Source of the DNA: Aporrectodea caliginosa
Taxonomy: Eukaryota; Annelida; Clitellata; Crassiclitellata; Lumbricidae
DNA: 64,000 nucleotides
NCBI GenBank assembly: GCA_020284085.1
Contig: JACEVL010000831.1
Coordinates: 1-64,000, forward strand
Direction of reading: 5' to 3'
A program made the position numbers and the translations under genes. Shown here piece by piece: positions 12,088 to 21,786 of this stretch. The notes under the pieces were generated by a model. That model was not told the DNA's origin. It searched no databases and saw only the letters and a list, made by a program, of their open reading frames with translations. The first letter of the stretch is position 1. Each line of letters begins with the position of its first letter.

Positions 12088-12101
12088 GGTTATGGGCCCA
12101 G
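12088..12101 (+). other. Primer-binding site for initiator tRNA-Met
   Basis: GGTTATGGGCCCAG directly follows the 5' LTR. It is complementary to the anticodon stem-loop region (CTGGGCCCATAACC) of animal initiator tRNA-Met rather than to a tRNA 3' end. This is the internal half-tRNA priming arrangement known for Drosophila copia. Confidence 0.88.
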
Positions 12102-12222
12102 GCCGACTTGTAAAGAACTGTTTACTGCGTGTCGACTAATATTTTTCGAGATTTATCGTTTCTTATCAGTGTCGACAGAAGCTGCTTTTATTGTGTTCTT
12201 TGTACCGCGTGTTCATTCCGAC

Positions 12223-13551
12223 ATGTCGTCATTAGAAGAATTACAACTGCAAATGCAGCAACTTCAGACGGAGATTAGCCTGAAAAACATTCGAGCAACT
12301 TCAAGTTCACTTGGAGGGTTATCTGAAGCGAAACATCTTGATGGAAAGAATTATGGTGATTGGAAGTTCTGGATGCAAAATTTCTTGATAGACGCTGGTC
12401 TATGGTGTTGCATTTTGGCAAAAGAAGGTCAGTCTGTTGATCCGGATTTGGACTTACGAGCGTTAGCCAAAATCAATCTCAGTCTAAAGCCTTGCGCGGC
12501 AAAAATCACAAAGAAATGCCAAACTGCAAAAATTGCTTGGGATGCATTGAGAGGTGAATATGAAAGCACTGCTTTGGTTCGCCTAATTGGTTTATATTCG
12601 AGTTTGTTCAAGACACGTTTCGAAAATTTTCTTTCGATGCAACAGTATGTTGATCACATTTTATCAATTGCTGAACAGTTAGAGTCGATTGGTCAACCCT
12701 TTCCGGAGAATGTTGTGGGAGGTATAATACTTGGTGGCCTTCCTGACCAATTTCAGCCTCTGATATTGGGTATTCAAGGGTCAAAACAAGACACAACAGT
12801 GGAGTTTGTGAAAGGTCTTTTGCTACAAGATGGCATTAAGAATATTGGAGCAAGTGCAAGTGCAAGTGCAAGTGCAACTCAGTCTGCCTTCTCCATGCCC
12901 AGACTCCAAAAGAAGGGTAAACCAAAAGGACCAAGATGTTTTGAATGCAATCAGTATGGGCATACTCGTCCACAGTGCGATCAATACAAATCTTCAAAAA
13001 GGATGAGTGCTAAACAAAATAAACCTTTTTTTAGTGCACATGTTGGTGCCTTGTCAGCACACACGAATTTTTCTGTTTCATCAGAGAATTCCACCACTTC
13101 GACAGGTGATGACTGGTACCTTGATTCTGGTGCTACAGTACATCTAACATCGAGACTTGACTGGTTTGAGAGTTTTACTCCTAATGATAGTCAACAGGTT
13201 GGAATTGCAAATGGAACTAAATTGAAAAGTACTGGAACAGGGAACATATCCATTCCATTGTCGTCAAAAGAAACAATGACTGCCTTTGATGTGGTTCATG
13301 CTCCAGATTTAACAATCAATCTTTTAGCAGTTCACAAGATAGCAAAGGAAGGTAAAACTGTTTTGTTTGACGAACAGGGTTGTCGTATAATCAACCAACA
13401 GTTGAAGGTCAATTCAAAGAATGTCATTGCTACTGCCACAGCAGTTAATGGACTACCGGGTATATTGCCTGGATCGCCAGAAATCACATTCGTTTGCAGT
13501 AATGTCAACAAGCGTCGTGAACTTGTGGCATCGTCGTCTTGGACATCTTAA
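12223..13551 (+). CDS. Copia gag and protease
   Basis: The first ATG after the primer site (12223) opens a 442-codon frame; an upstream in-frame extension has no ATG. Residues 1-230 resemble copia-type Gag (DGKNYGDWKFWMQ near residue 40; later AWDALRGEY). A short Ser-Ala repeat follows. A CCHC zinc knuckle, CFECNQYGHTRPQC, sits at about residues 239-252. The aspartic protease motif DSGATVH starts at about residue 301. The frame then enters the GAG-pre-integrase region and runs off its homologous frame near 13456, giving a missense tail and stop at 13551. The product would assemble particles and process the polyprotein in the cytoplasm. Confidence 0.95.
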   Translation: MSSLEELQLQMQQLQTEISLKNIRATSSSLGGLSEAKHLDGKNYGDWKFWMQNFLIDAGLWCCILAKEGQSVDPDLDLRALAKINLSLKPCAAKITKKCQTAKIAWDALRGEYESTALVRLIGLYSSLFKTRFENFLSMQQYVDHILSIAEQLESIGQPFPENVVGGIILGGLPDQFQPLILGIQGSKQDTTVEFVKGLLLQDGIKNIGASASASASATQSAFSMPRLQKKGKPKGPRCFECNQYGHTRPQCDQYKSSKRMSAKQNKPFFSAHVGALSAHTNFSVSSENSTTSTGDDWYLDSGATVHLTSRLDWFESFTPNDSQQVGIANGTKLKSTGTGNISIPLSSKETMTAFDVVHAPDLTINLLAVHKIAKEGKTVLFDEQGCRIINQQLKVNSKNVIATATAVNGLPGILPGSPEITFVCSNVNKRRELVASSSWTS

Positions 13552-16291
13552 TCGTCCTTCGATGCGTCTGTTGCAAATTAAGATGTCGTCTGGGGTTCAA
13601 TTAGACGAAGTCTCAAGCATTCCTTGTGAAGCTTGTGTGAAAGGCAAACAGCATCGGAAACCATTTAAGAAAACAGGAGTCAAACGTGCAGAACACGTTC
13701 TGGGGCTTATTCATTCTGATCTTTGTGGTCCTATGCAAGTATCATCTGTTGGTGGTGCACGGTATTTTCTTACCTTCACTGATGATTTCACACGACACTC
13801 GGTTGTCTATTTTCTGAAGTCAAAGACAGAGGTTGTCGATAAGTTCAAGGAATACAAAGCACTTGTTGAAAACCAGACTGGTGCACGTATTAAAGCTATA
13901 CGGACAGACAATGGTACAGAATATGTCAATAATGCTTTTTTGACCATTCTACGAAGCTGCGGAATTCGACATGAGACGACGATTCCATATTCTCCAGAAC
14001 AGAATGGAATCGCAGAGCGTCTAAATAGAACTTTGGTGGAAAGGGCTCGATCCATGATAATGGAATCCAATGTAAGCACAGACTTTTGGGCAGAAGCAGT
14101 TAACACTGCCAACTACCTGAAGAATCGCTCACCCACAAAAGCTCTACCAAACATGACACCTGAAGAGGCATGGACGGGAAGAAAACCTGATCTTAGTCAT
14201 CTTCGTGTTTTTGGATGCAAAGCCTTGGCAAAAATTTCTGGAAATTCTCGCAGAAAATGGGACTCAAAGTCAAAGGAGTATATCTTTGTTGGTTATTCAG
14301 AAGGCACCACAGGATACAGACTTCTTCATCCATTTACCAAGAAACTCACTCAATCAAGGGATGTTGTTTTCTTCGAATCTCAGTTCTCAGTTCGACCGAT
14401 ATCTTCATTCGATCCTTTCCCAGTTATTTCTGATGACAGTATTGTTTCTCCTACAGACTCTTTGATACCTCCTCAACAGCAGTTCCAGTTAATCCAGGCT
14501 CCTGTTGAAGTGGGGGAGTCTACCAGTACAAAGACTAACATTACTGATGGCGCATGCACTGAAAATGAAGAGTTGAGAGATTCCAATGTTGATTTCGTTG
14601 ATGATACAACAGCAGATATTCCACTGAGCAATGCAAATATTTCTGAGGATGATGGACGGCCAAAAAGAACTCATGTTCCGAATAAGAGGATATTTAATGA
14701 GGACTTTGTGGTAAATCAAGCTACCTTATGCAGAAACATCGATCCGTTAACAGTTGAACAAGCCCTCGGTTCTAAGAATGCAGATGATTGGAAACATGCC
14801 ATGGAAGAAGAAATCAAGGCACATGTTGAAAATCATACATGGACATTCTCTGATGTACCTGATGGTAGGAAAGCTATAAAATGTAAATGGGTGTTCAAAA
14901 CGAAACTGAAAGTAGATGGTACAGTTGAACGTTACAAAGCTCGTTTGGTGGCTAAAGGCTGTTCACAAAAGCCAGGCATTGATTATGAGGAAACCTACGC
15001 ACCTGTTGTTCGTTACACATCCATCCGTTTTCTAATGGCACTTGCAGCAAAGTATGACTTGGACATCGATCAAATGGATGTCACAACGGCATTCTTGAAT
15101 CCTGAATTAGAAGAAGAAGTTTACATGGAATTACCAAGTGGTTATCGGCTAAATAATCGAACTTGTCGGTTGAATAAGTCAATTTATGGCCTGAAACAAG
15201 CCAGCCGAGCTTGGAACAAGAAACTAGACAAGTTGCTAAAAGATCTTGGATTTCTGCAGTCAAATTTCGACACATGTATTTATTACAAGAATGAAAATGG
15301 AAAGATCTTAATCATTGCTGTGTATGTTGATGATCTCTTGATTTTCTCGAACAATAAAAAAGAGAAACAGAAACTGAAAGTGGATCTGATGAAATGTCTT
15401 AAGATGAAAGATCTGGGAGAAGCGCATTATTGTGTAGGCATACACATTCAGAGAGATCGTGAAAAGGGAACAATTTCACTTGATCAAGAGAAATATATTG
15501 AAGAAATGCTGATTCGTTTCAATATGAATGAGTGTAATGGTGTATCAACTCCACTTGATCCAAACCAAGACTTGTTCGGGGAAGAACTTCTTCCAAACAG
15601 TCAAGCTGAAAAGGAAGATATGCTGAAGGTTCCTTTTCAAGAAGCGGTTGGCAGCTTAATGTTTGCAGCACAAGCTACAAGACCAGACATTACGTTTGCA
15701 GTGGGGGTCATGAGTAGATTCAACAACAACTATGGCCAAGCCCATTGGGTTGCAGTTAAAAGAATCTTTAGATATCTACGACAAACTGCAAGCTTAAAGT
15801 TGGTATACAGGAAAAATGATGAAGATGTAGCTGGATTCAGTGATTCTGATTGGGGCGGAGACAAAAGGGATCTAAAATCAACTACAGGATACATTTTTGT
15901 GTTGAGTGGTGCTGCAATTAGTTGGAACTCTAAGAAACAGCCAACTGTTGCAAAGTCAACCACTGAAGCAGAATATATGGCTCTGAGCATGGCTGCTGCA
16001 GAAGCTGTATGGTTGAAGGGACTTCATCAAGAACTAGTTCCTCAAGCCTCTAGTGTTGTGAAGATCTTCTGTGACAACAAAGGTGCAATTGATCTCGCAA
16101 GAAATCCTGGATATCGAGCCAAGACCAAGCACATTGCTATCCAACATCATTTTATTAGAGATAGAATCACTGTTGGAGATATATGTGTTGAACAGATAGC
16201 TACAACAGACATGGTTGCTGACTGTCTGACAAAGGGACTGTTTAAAGATGTACATGCAAAATGCATCTTAGGCATGGGGTTTCTGAAATAA
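13421..16291 (+). CDS. Copia pol: integrase, RT, RNase H
   Basis: Frame +2 relative to the gag frame +1. Homology begins about 13460 (VYCLDRQ), so the ATG at 13421 is probably not a genuine start. Seen in order: the HHCC integrase zinc motif (HRRLGHLN ... CEACVKGK), then catalytic D,D,E as HSDLCGP, RTDNGTEY and EQNGIAERLNRT. Next is the reverse transcriptase with KARLVAKGCSQKPGIDYEET, DVTTAFLNPELEEEVYM and the active site YVDDLL. RNase H follows, with SDSDWGGD, STTEAEYMAL and IFCDNKGA, and a stop at 16289-16291. Copia elements usually encode one continuous gag-pol, so this copy needs a frame change near 13456 to make Pol. The catalytic residues all look intact. Confidence 0.95.
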   Translation: MSLLLPQQLMDYRVYCLDRQKSHSFAVMSTSVVNLWHRRLGHLNRPSMRLLQIKMSSGVQLDEVSSIPCEACVKGKQHRKPFKKTGVKRAEHVLGLIHSDLCGPMQVSSVGGARYFLTFTDDFTRHSVVYFLKSKTEVVDKFKEYKALVENQTGARIKAIRTDNGTEYVNNAFLTILRSCGIRHETTIPYSPEQNGIAERLNRTLVERARSMIMESNVSTDFWAEAVNTANYLKNRSPTKALPNMTPEEAWTGRKPDLSHLRVFGCKALAKISGNSRRKWDSKSKEYIFVGYSEGTTGYRLLHPFTKKLTQSRDVVFFESQFSVRPISSFDPFPVISDDSIVSPTDSLIPPQQQFQLIQAPVEVGESTSTKTNITDGACTENEELRDSNVDFVDDTTADIPLSNANISEDDGRPKRTHVPNKRIFNEDFVVNQATLCRNIDPLTVEQALGSKNADDWKHAMEEEIKAHVENHTWTFSDVPDGRKAIKCKWVFKTKLKVDGTVERYKARLVAKGCSQKPGIDYEETYAPVVRYTSIRFLMALAAKYDLDIDQMDVTTAFLNPELEEEVYMELPSGYRLNNRTCRLNKSIYGLKQASRAWNKKLDKLLKDLGFLQSNFDTCIYYKNENGKILIIAVYVDDLLIFSNNKKEKQKLKVDLMKCLKMKDLGEAHYCVGIHIQRDREKGTISLDQEKYIEEMLIRFNMNECNGVSTPLDPNQDLFGEELLPNSQAEKEDMLKVPFQEAVGSLMFAAQATRPDITFAVGVMSRFNNNYGQAHWVAVKRIFRYLRQTASLKLVYRKNDEDVAGFSDSDWGGDKRDLKSTTGYIFVLSGAAISWNSKKQPTVAKSTTEAEYMALSMAAAEAVWLKGLHQELVPQASSVVKIFCDNKGAIDLARNPGYRAKTKHIAIQHHFIRDRITVGDICVEQIATTDMVADCLTKGLFKDVHAKCILGMGFLK

Positions 16292-16320
16292 GACTCTGAT
16301 CTATTTTTAGAATGTGTATA

Positions 16321-16329
16321 AAGTGGGGG
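16321..16329 (+). other. Polypurine tract of the copia element
   Basis: AAGTGGGGG lies directly before the 3' LTR, the expected plus-strand primer position. Confidence 0.85.
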
Positions 16330-16515
16330 TGTTGGAATTAAGCCTGTGTTATACACATTCTGGACAATAGGTGGTGTGCTAAGAGGACTCTTTAGTACTC
16401 TATGTACTCTACTTCCGGTTTACGTTCTTCTTTGCTCGTTGTGCTAATTAAAATGTTTAAACTCTGATCAGTTCTATATCTAAATAATCCTAAAGAACTA
16501 AAGTGAACTTCAACA
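16330..16515 (+). repeat. Copia 3' LTR, 186 bp
   Basis: Identical to the 5' LTR by direct reading and followed by the GTAGC target duplication. Confidence 0.97.
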
Positions 16516-17245
16516 GTAGCTGCTTCAAAAATGAAACCTAAATCTCGATGTATTTGGCATAATTCATTTATAGTATCTTGAACCATCTTATAGGCTCGTA
16601 GGATGTCCAATTTTGTCCTTGCCGTTTGTTTGGATATATAGGCCTATTGTAGGCCCAATATTGAGAAAATGGAGCTATAGTTGCGTGTTCAAAGTTTTTC
16701 AAACACTTTCAAAACCAATGCGCTGTCAAAATAAATTCAAACTTGTCAAAGCTTCCAGAAGACTTTTAGCTCTGTAGGCCTACGAACATCATTGTTACAT
16801 TTTTTCAGAAATATCATTAAATGTTTGCAGCATTATAATAATCAACCATAAGATAGTGAATATTGGCACGTAGCCGCAAGTTTCACGTCGTAGTGCAAGT
16901 TGCTTGGTAACAACAATTATTCACTGCTAATATTTCACGTTATAAATTATAACATTAGAATTAAGATTAAGTAGAACCAAAATATCATAATGTCTTGGAT
17001 CATTTTTTCTTCTCTGGGCGGCCGGCCCACCGGGAATCTCCCGGTGTCCCGGCGGCCCAGTCCAAGCCTGGAAGAGTCTAATAATTAATTCAATAGTCTA
17101 AGAGCCTAAGAGTCTAATAATTAATTTAAGCATTTGATTGCTATTTGTGTTTTTTTTAAATTAATTTATATATTCTCTGCATGATACACACAACACATTA
17201 TATTATTACTCTTTGCATAGCCTAAAATAATTTTAGACAAACACA

Positions 17246-17425
17246 CATAGGCCTACATACATCTAGACAGACAGACACTCAAGCATATGTACATACAGAC
17301 AGACAGGCAGATAAACAGGCAGATAGACAGACAGACATACAGACAGACAGAAAGAAATGCATACATAGGCCTACAGACAGACAGACAGACAGACAAACAG
17401 GCAGACATAAGCTACATACATACAT

Positions 17426-17458
<33 letters not shown>

Positions 17459-17460
17459 AA
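17246..17460. repeat. (CAGA)n tetranucleotide array
   Basis: Long stretches of perfect CAGA units with CATA interruptions. The overlapping Ser/Cys/Leu-Val frames are artefacts. Confidence 0.92.
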
Positions 17461-18165
17461 TCGCATACCGTACATTTGCGTCTTCAAACTGAGTAATTGC
17501 TAAGTTTGACATCGAATTTCTGCTTTGAATCGACGATTTTTAAAAATTTTCTGATATTTCTGTTGAAGACGACAGCTTCTTGTCGGCTATTCCAATATCG
17601 ATCGATTCATTTTTTCGATTGTTGATCGATCTGTCTTCAACAGACGCAGGTCTCATGTAGGCTATGTTCAACTTTTCATCAAAATTTCTTCTTGTTTTGG
17701 TCGATTCTTTTCGACGATTTTCTGTACCAAGTTTTTCAAAATGAAACTGTTTTTAAAGATTTTCCTATTTCGGATCATAACTCATAAAAATGGCAGGAAT
17801 ACCGTTCAAATTAATCAGACGATGATGATGATAATTATAGGCCTATTCGTTTATTTATCAAGCAGGATTAAGACACACCGCTTCACAACTTACATACACA
17901 AAGGCTACTATAAAGAAAAAAAGGGAGTAATGTTAGTTTTTAAGAGTTGGGTCAACGTGGTGGCTTTAAAATTCGCTTGTATAGAACTCTAGGTATAAAG
18001 TTCTTAGAGTCTTTTGGAGGAAGTACAAAGTCATGTGCACGAGGCCGGAGAGCGTAGGGTCGCAGCACAGATGGCGGAAAGAAGCGTCGTATACGACGTG
18101 CATCTCATTCCAGATGAAAATGAAATTAACTAGAACAGTAGAAACCGTACAAAATGTCGAAATTA
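17461..18165. other. No gene seen
   Basis: AT-rich, with several TCGATT/CGATTTT words but no repeat boundary or convincing ORF. Confidence 0.5.
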
Positions 18166-18169
18166 ACAA

Positions 18170-18715
18170 AGACGATATTGTATTGTATTTGGTCATTTAT
18201 AAAGCGCTTCTCATAGCCTAAGCCTTTCAGAAGCGCTCCCAGTGCGAAGTACTCCGAGGAAAAAGGAAGGTTTTAAGGTGAGAGAAAGAGGTAGAGATGC
18301 TACTAGAGAGGATTGTAGAGCGTAGAGAAGGCGGAAGTCGATTCCATAGAGAGGGACCTATGCACGCAAAGGATCTGGATTGAGCCATTGTGGTCCTAAC
18401 ACGGGGAACAAAAAGGTCAAGCCGGTCAGAGGATCTGAGAGGACGCTTTGACGTTGCAGAGGGGGCGGAGAATTTGGTGACAAAGATATTTTGGAGCAAG
18501 ACCCAGTTGAGATTTGAGCATGAGAATGAGAACTTTGAATTGGATGCGCACAGAGAGAGGTAGCCAATGAAGTTGTTCAGCCATAAATGTAGAGATGTGA
18601 GAGAATCGAGGGAGGCGAGCTATAAGTCTGGCAGCAGCATTCAGTACGGACTGAAGAGGAGATAGACGAACCTTGTAAGTAAGCTTACAACAATTGCAGA
18701 GAAAGTTGAAGAGAC
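18170..18715 (-). mobile_element. 5'-truncated CR1/L2-like LINE (copy 1)
   Basis: On the minus strand, frames in this region give LSPLQSVLNAAARLIARLPR, HISTFMAEQLHWLPLSVRIQ and SFACIGPSLWNRLPPSLRST. These are the thumb and C-terminal region of the reverse transcriptase ORF shared with copies at 21787-22667 and 55610-57352. A frame change in the middle shows decay. The 3' UTR holds AGCGCTTTATAAATGA and a short (ATACA)n tail at 18175-18190. No endonuclease or polymerase core remains. Confidence 0.85.
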
Positions 18716-18881
18716 GTCATTTTTGACAGTAATAATTTCTAAATTTGTAAAAAAACAAATTTTGCGGCTTTCTGGGGTATTTTGCTAAAAAAAACAAAAA
18801 AGAAAATTAAACAAAAACAAACCTTTAACAGCCCTGGTGTAGATCAGTTGATTGTTGGTTGATCTGTTTCTCCATTGGGCT
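18716..18881. other. Short spacer, nothing seen
   Basis: Poly-A-rich sequence without signature. Confidence 0.5.
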
Positions 18882-18889
18882 ATACAGTT

Positions 18890-19224
18890 CATAGATGGGC
18901 ACGATTAGTTAAATTGCTACTCGATAAGAATTAGAATTAGCCTAGGCCTAGCTTCTGAAATTTGCTAGTCGATTAGAATTAGACTTAGCAAAATCTTGTA
19001 GCTAACCGATTAGAATTAGCCAAACTAAGACAAATAGCTTATCAAACATAGCTCTGGTCAATTAGTTAAATTGCTAATCAATTAGAATTAGAAACTAAAT
19101 TTGCTAATCGATTAGAATTAGAATTATCAAAATCTTGTAGCTACTCGATTAGAATTAGTATTAGCAGTTTGTCTAATCGATTAGCTAATCGATTAGAATC
19201 CAATTGATTAGTTACCCACCTCTG
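18890..19224. mobile_element. hAT MITE built of TCGATTAG tandem units, 335 bp
   Basis: Flanked by a perfect 8-bp duplication ATACAGTT (18882-18889, 19225-19232). Ends CATAGATGGGCACGATTAG and (reverse complement) CAGAGGTGGGTAACTAATC are imperfect inverted repeats of the CA(G)(R)GGTGGGCAA hAT type. The interior is a degenerate array of TTGCTAATCGATTAGAATTAG-like units. Confidence 0.88.
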
Positions 19225-19232
19225 ATACAGTT

Positions 19233-20540
19233 ACAATTAGGCCTAACTTTGAACTTCGATTTTCTTTTTTCTGACCGACATTTTCGATGATTTTCTTTCG
19301 AAATTGCAATATAGTTTCGATCATTCAATTCTTGGTCGATTTGTATCTTCATAAGTAGGCTACCGCAGCAGTTCTTTCGTCGAACTTCGAATGTCTAACT
19401 TACTTCTTCTAGTCGACGATTTTCTGTGGGAAATGTTTCGCCATTTCGTTTCACTTCTCCGAAGTCGACTTTCCAATACACAAGGAACCTCGCCTCGTTT
19501 CTAAGGCACTAAACAATGCCAAAATTTGACGTCATCTCATTATAGCAATTGCAAGATGACGTCTTCACTACACGCACGTCATCAGCATTGTCGTTAACTC
19601 ATCAATAAGCACAATTTACCGTCTACGCCTACGGCACGTGTAAGTTAGGCTATAGAAGGCTCTGGTGTAGGCGACAGTAGGCCTAAGCCTAGTTAGTCGT
19701 TAATGTCTACGAGAGTTGTTTCTGAGCATAAACCTGGTTAAATCCGTTGACCATTGTGACCACTCCTTGGAATTTTTAACAAGACCTTCGGATTTTGGGG
19801 GTCGGCTTGGGATCTGGGGATTTTGCATAGCAATCTTGGGATTTCTTTTTCGAAGGTCTACGGACTAGTTTTTTAGGCCTACCGTACTTTTCAATTTCCA
19901 CAGTGGCAGCCAATCAGATTTATTTAAAACTCGCTCAGTCGGTCTTTCTGAAAGACGTTTATTATTATTGTTGTTGTTATTTGTGAACATTGTAATTTGT
20001 TAATTCAATGCTATGCCTGTTCTCCGTTTTTTCTTTGCCAGTTCTTAGCTAGGCGTTTTTTTAAAATAATTGTGGCTGTATACTTGTGTCACTTGCAATC
20101 ACAAGCAGCAGCGCTGAGATAGCAATGAGCAGTAGTTTGACTCGTCAAAAACTGTTTTCTTACACCAATGTCGGACGATTGATTTTCTTCGTTTATGATA
20201 CTTGCCTCAGAGAAAGACATAGTGGAAAACGTTCCAGTTGGTAGAATTATTTACCAGTTCGCTATGCTGTCAACACTACTTCAAAACCTCTTACTACAAA
20301 AGTATAGTGGACTTATGTGGACTTAATCAATTTAAATGAAAAGATTTCAATATTTTTAATTTCCTACTAATGAATGTTGACTACTGTTATTGTGTAATAA
20401 TTGTTATTTGCGTGTGTTTTTAAATGCAGTGATGTAGCAAATGTTGTGTTTGTACAAATACAATACCACAATGTGTTGATTCGCCACTAATTTAATATGC
20501 ATATTTTAGCAGACTTATAAGAGTAAACTAATGAATTACA
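19233..20540. other. No gene seen
   Basis: AT-rich unique sequence with several TAGGCCTA motifs (19238, 19680, 19875). No convincing ORF. Confidence 0.5.
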
Positions 20541-20548
20541 GACTTGTT

Positions 20549-20643
20549 ACATTTATCTAATCAGAAATGAGCTATTTAAACTGGAGTGTACAGACACATT
20601 TATCTAATCAGAAATGAGCTAAAACTGGAGTGTGCAGTGTGTA
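20549..20643. repeat. Two-copy tandem duplication (about 47 bp)
   Basis: ATTTATCTAATCAGAAATGA with the following TGGAGTGT context occurs twice in tandem. The second copy is missing a few bases (TTTA). Confidence 0.85.
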
Positions 20644-21330
20644 GCATGAATTTTTAGAGATTAGCTCAAGTCAACAACACATGATTTCATTCCAATTCCT
20701 GAAATTTTACTTACCAGTTTAAGTAGGCCTACAGTTTGTCATTCAATCATTGTCAGGGAGAGTTGCAGTTGACAATTTCTGAGTATTTTTGGCACTGGAG
20801 TACATGCATAGCACATGCAGATACCATTGCAGCATGATAATTTTATATACTATCTTAATTGCTGCACTCGTTAAGTAGTAATTAATGAAGCCGAGTAAAA
20901 GTTGTGAGTGTACAAGTGCAAATAGTATTATTACTAGTATCAGTAGATTATGACAAATGCCATTAAAAAGAACTTCAAGTTGTAAAATAAAATAATTGAT
21001 ATCAACACACACATGCATCCACACGCACACACATGCATGGTGAACACACACGCATCCACACACACATACTGGTCCAACTTGATTTCAAAGTAAGTCGATT
21101 ATAAATGCTTACCACAGAGCAGGAGGTAGAGTAAGAGGCATAGCTAATTGCCTGGATAGAATTAAGTCAATCGTTACTGTTTGCACAGCTTATGAACACT
21201 TTAAATCACTTGCTAGCAACAGAAGATGTCCAATTTGATGTTGCGAGCAAATGGATCACAGTCTGCAGAGTCGAATTAAATAGAACAATACAGCACCCAG
21301 AGAAGAAAAGATGAAAGAATGAGCTCACTA
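20644..21330. other. No gene seen; short CA-rich stretch
   Basis: CACACACGCATCC-type sequence at 21005-21066; otherwise nothing recognisable. Confidence 0.5.
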
Positions 21331-21339
21331 TTAATTATA

Positions 21340-21533
21340 AATTATTATTATTATGCGTTTATTAAGCAGCACCACCAAATGACCAAGCATCAATCGATAG
21401 CACTGAGCAATTGTTACTTTGTTAGTGAAGGACACTTGTTCAAGGTCCCTACACATTAACCACCTCGGGGAGGCTCGAACCCGTACTCTCTGTGTTACAA
21501 GGCAAGCACTCAACCAATCGGCTACCATGTCCC
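21340..21533 (-). mobile_element. tRNA-derived SINE (family 1)
   Basis: Read on the minus strand, the head GGGACATGGTAGCCGATTGG has an A-box-like TAGCCGATTGGTTGAGTGC. About 45 bases on, GGGTTCGAGCC fits the pol III B-box. The body (GGACCTTGAACAAGTGTCC) recurs in SINEs at 36791-37018 and 50080-50245. The tail is (AAT)-like. It is not a functional tRNA because no cloverleaf closes. Confidence 0.8.
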
Positions 21534-21786
21534 ACCATAAAGAATAACCATCGAATAGGAAGCCCAAAATAACTAAGAACCTCAGCTGAAGAAATTAGTG
21601 TCTGCTGTTACCAGCTACTAAATTACACTTTCAGACATATTTCATGGAAATAGAAGACAGTTGCTTTGGAACTGTAATATTCCACCAGCAGATATGTAAC
21701 TACTGCGAGACGTGGTGCCACACCAAAACCTGCAAAACGAGGCTCATTCAGAACCCAATTCTTAATAAGGGGAGCCCAGAGTAATT

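Larger units (their letters stand above)
11902..16515 (+). mobile_element. Ty1/copia LTR retrotransposon, 4,614 bp
   Basis: Complete element with 186-bp LTRs that I read as identical over their full length, each starting TGTTGG and ending CAACA. A 5-bp target duplication GTAGC (11897-11901, 16516-16520) flanks it. Internal order is primer-binding site, gag with zinc knuckle, protease, integrase, reverse transcriptase and RNase H. That order (integrase before reverse transcriptase) defines copia-type elements. Identical LTRs imply a very recent insertion. The only visible lesion is a frame change between protease and integrase. It lies within a hAT transposase pseudogene. Confidence 0.98.
11085..16640 (-). 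pseudogene. Broken hAT transposase (interrupted by copia)
   Basis: Read on the minus strand. A segment at about 16612-16516 encodes LDILRAYKMVQDTINELCQI and ends at FIFEAAT. On the far side of the copia insertion (11901 downward) the frame resumes as HFSELVSRELDTRRLDINVE. Further on come SLYADLSCLDPRNFADISIM (about 11660-11590) and, near 11240-11100, KYILDRLRNSVSQSSLES followed by LALRIINDDIVDVLA. This matches the C-terminal half and dimerisation region of hAT/ZMYM-like transposases (family knowledge). Stops and frame changes between blocks, plus the copia insertion inside the ORF, show it is inactive. Confidence 0.8.
10668..17070 (-). mobile_element. hAT transposon split by a copia element
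   Basis: The left end CAGGGTTGGACTGG and the right end (reverse complement CAGGCTTGGACTGG) match at 13 of 14 bases. A perfect 8-bp duplication GAAGAGTC flanks the element (10660-10667, 17071-17078). Removing the nested copia and its 5-bp duplication leaves about 1.8 kb carrying a decayed minus-strand transposase. That is shorter than a usual autonomous hAT (2.5-4 kb), so the N-terminal coding part is probably deleted. Several TAGGCCTA motifs lie in its right part. Confidence 0.92.

Noticed and set aside
13421..13480. Start of copia pol at the ATG at 13421 as a real second ORF
   Set aside because: Its first dozen residues are an out-of-frame reading of conserved gag-pre-integrase sequence; homology begins only about 13460.
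21470..21533. tRNA-like sequence with A and B boxes (and similar ones at 32740-32826 and elsewhere)
   Set aside because: No closing acceptor stem or proper cloverleaf, and shared SINE bodies follow; they are SINE heads, not tRNA genes.
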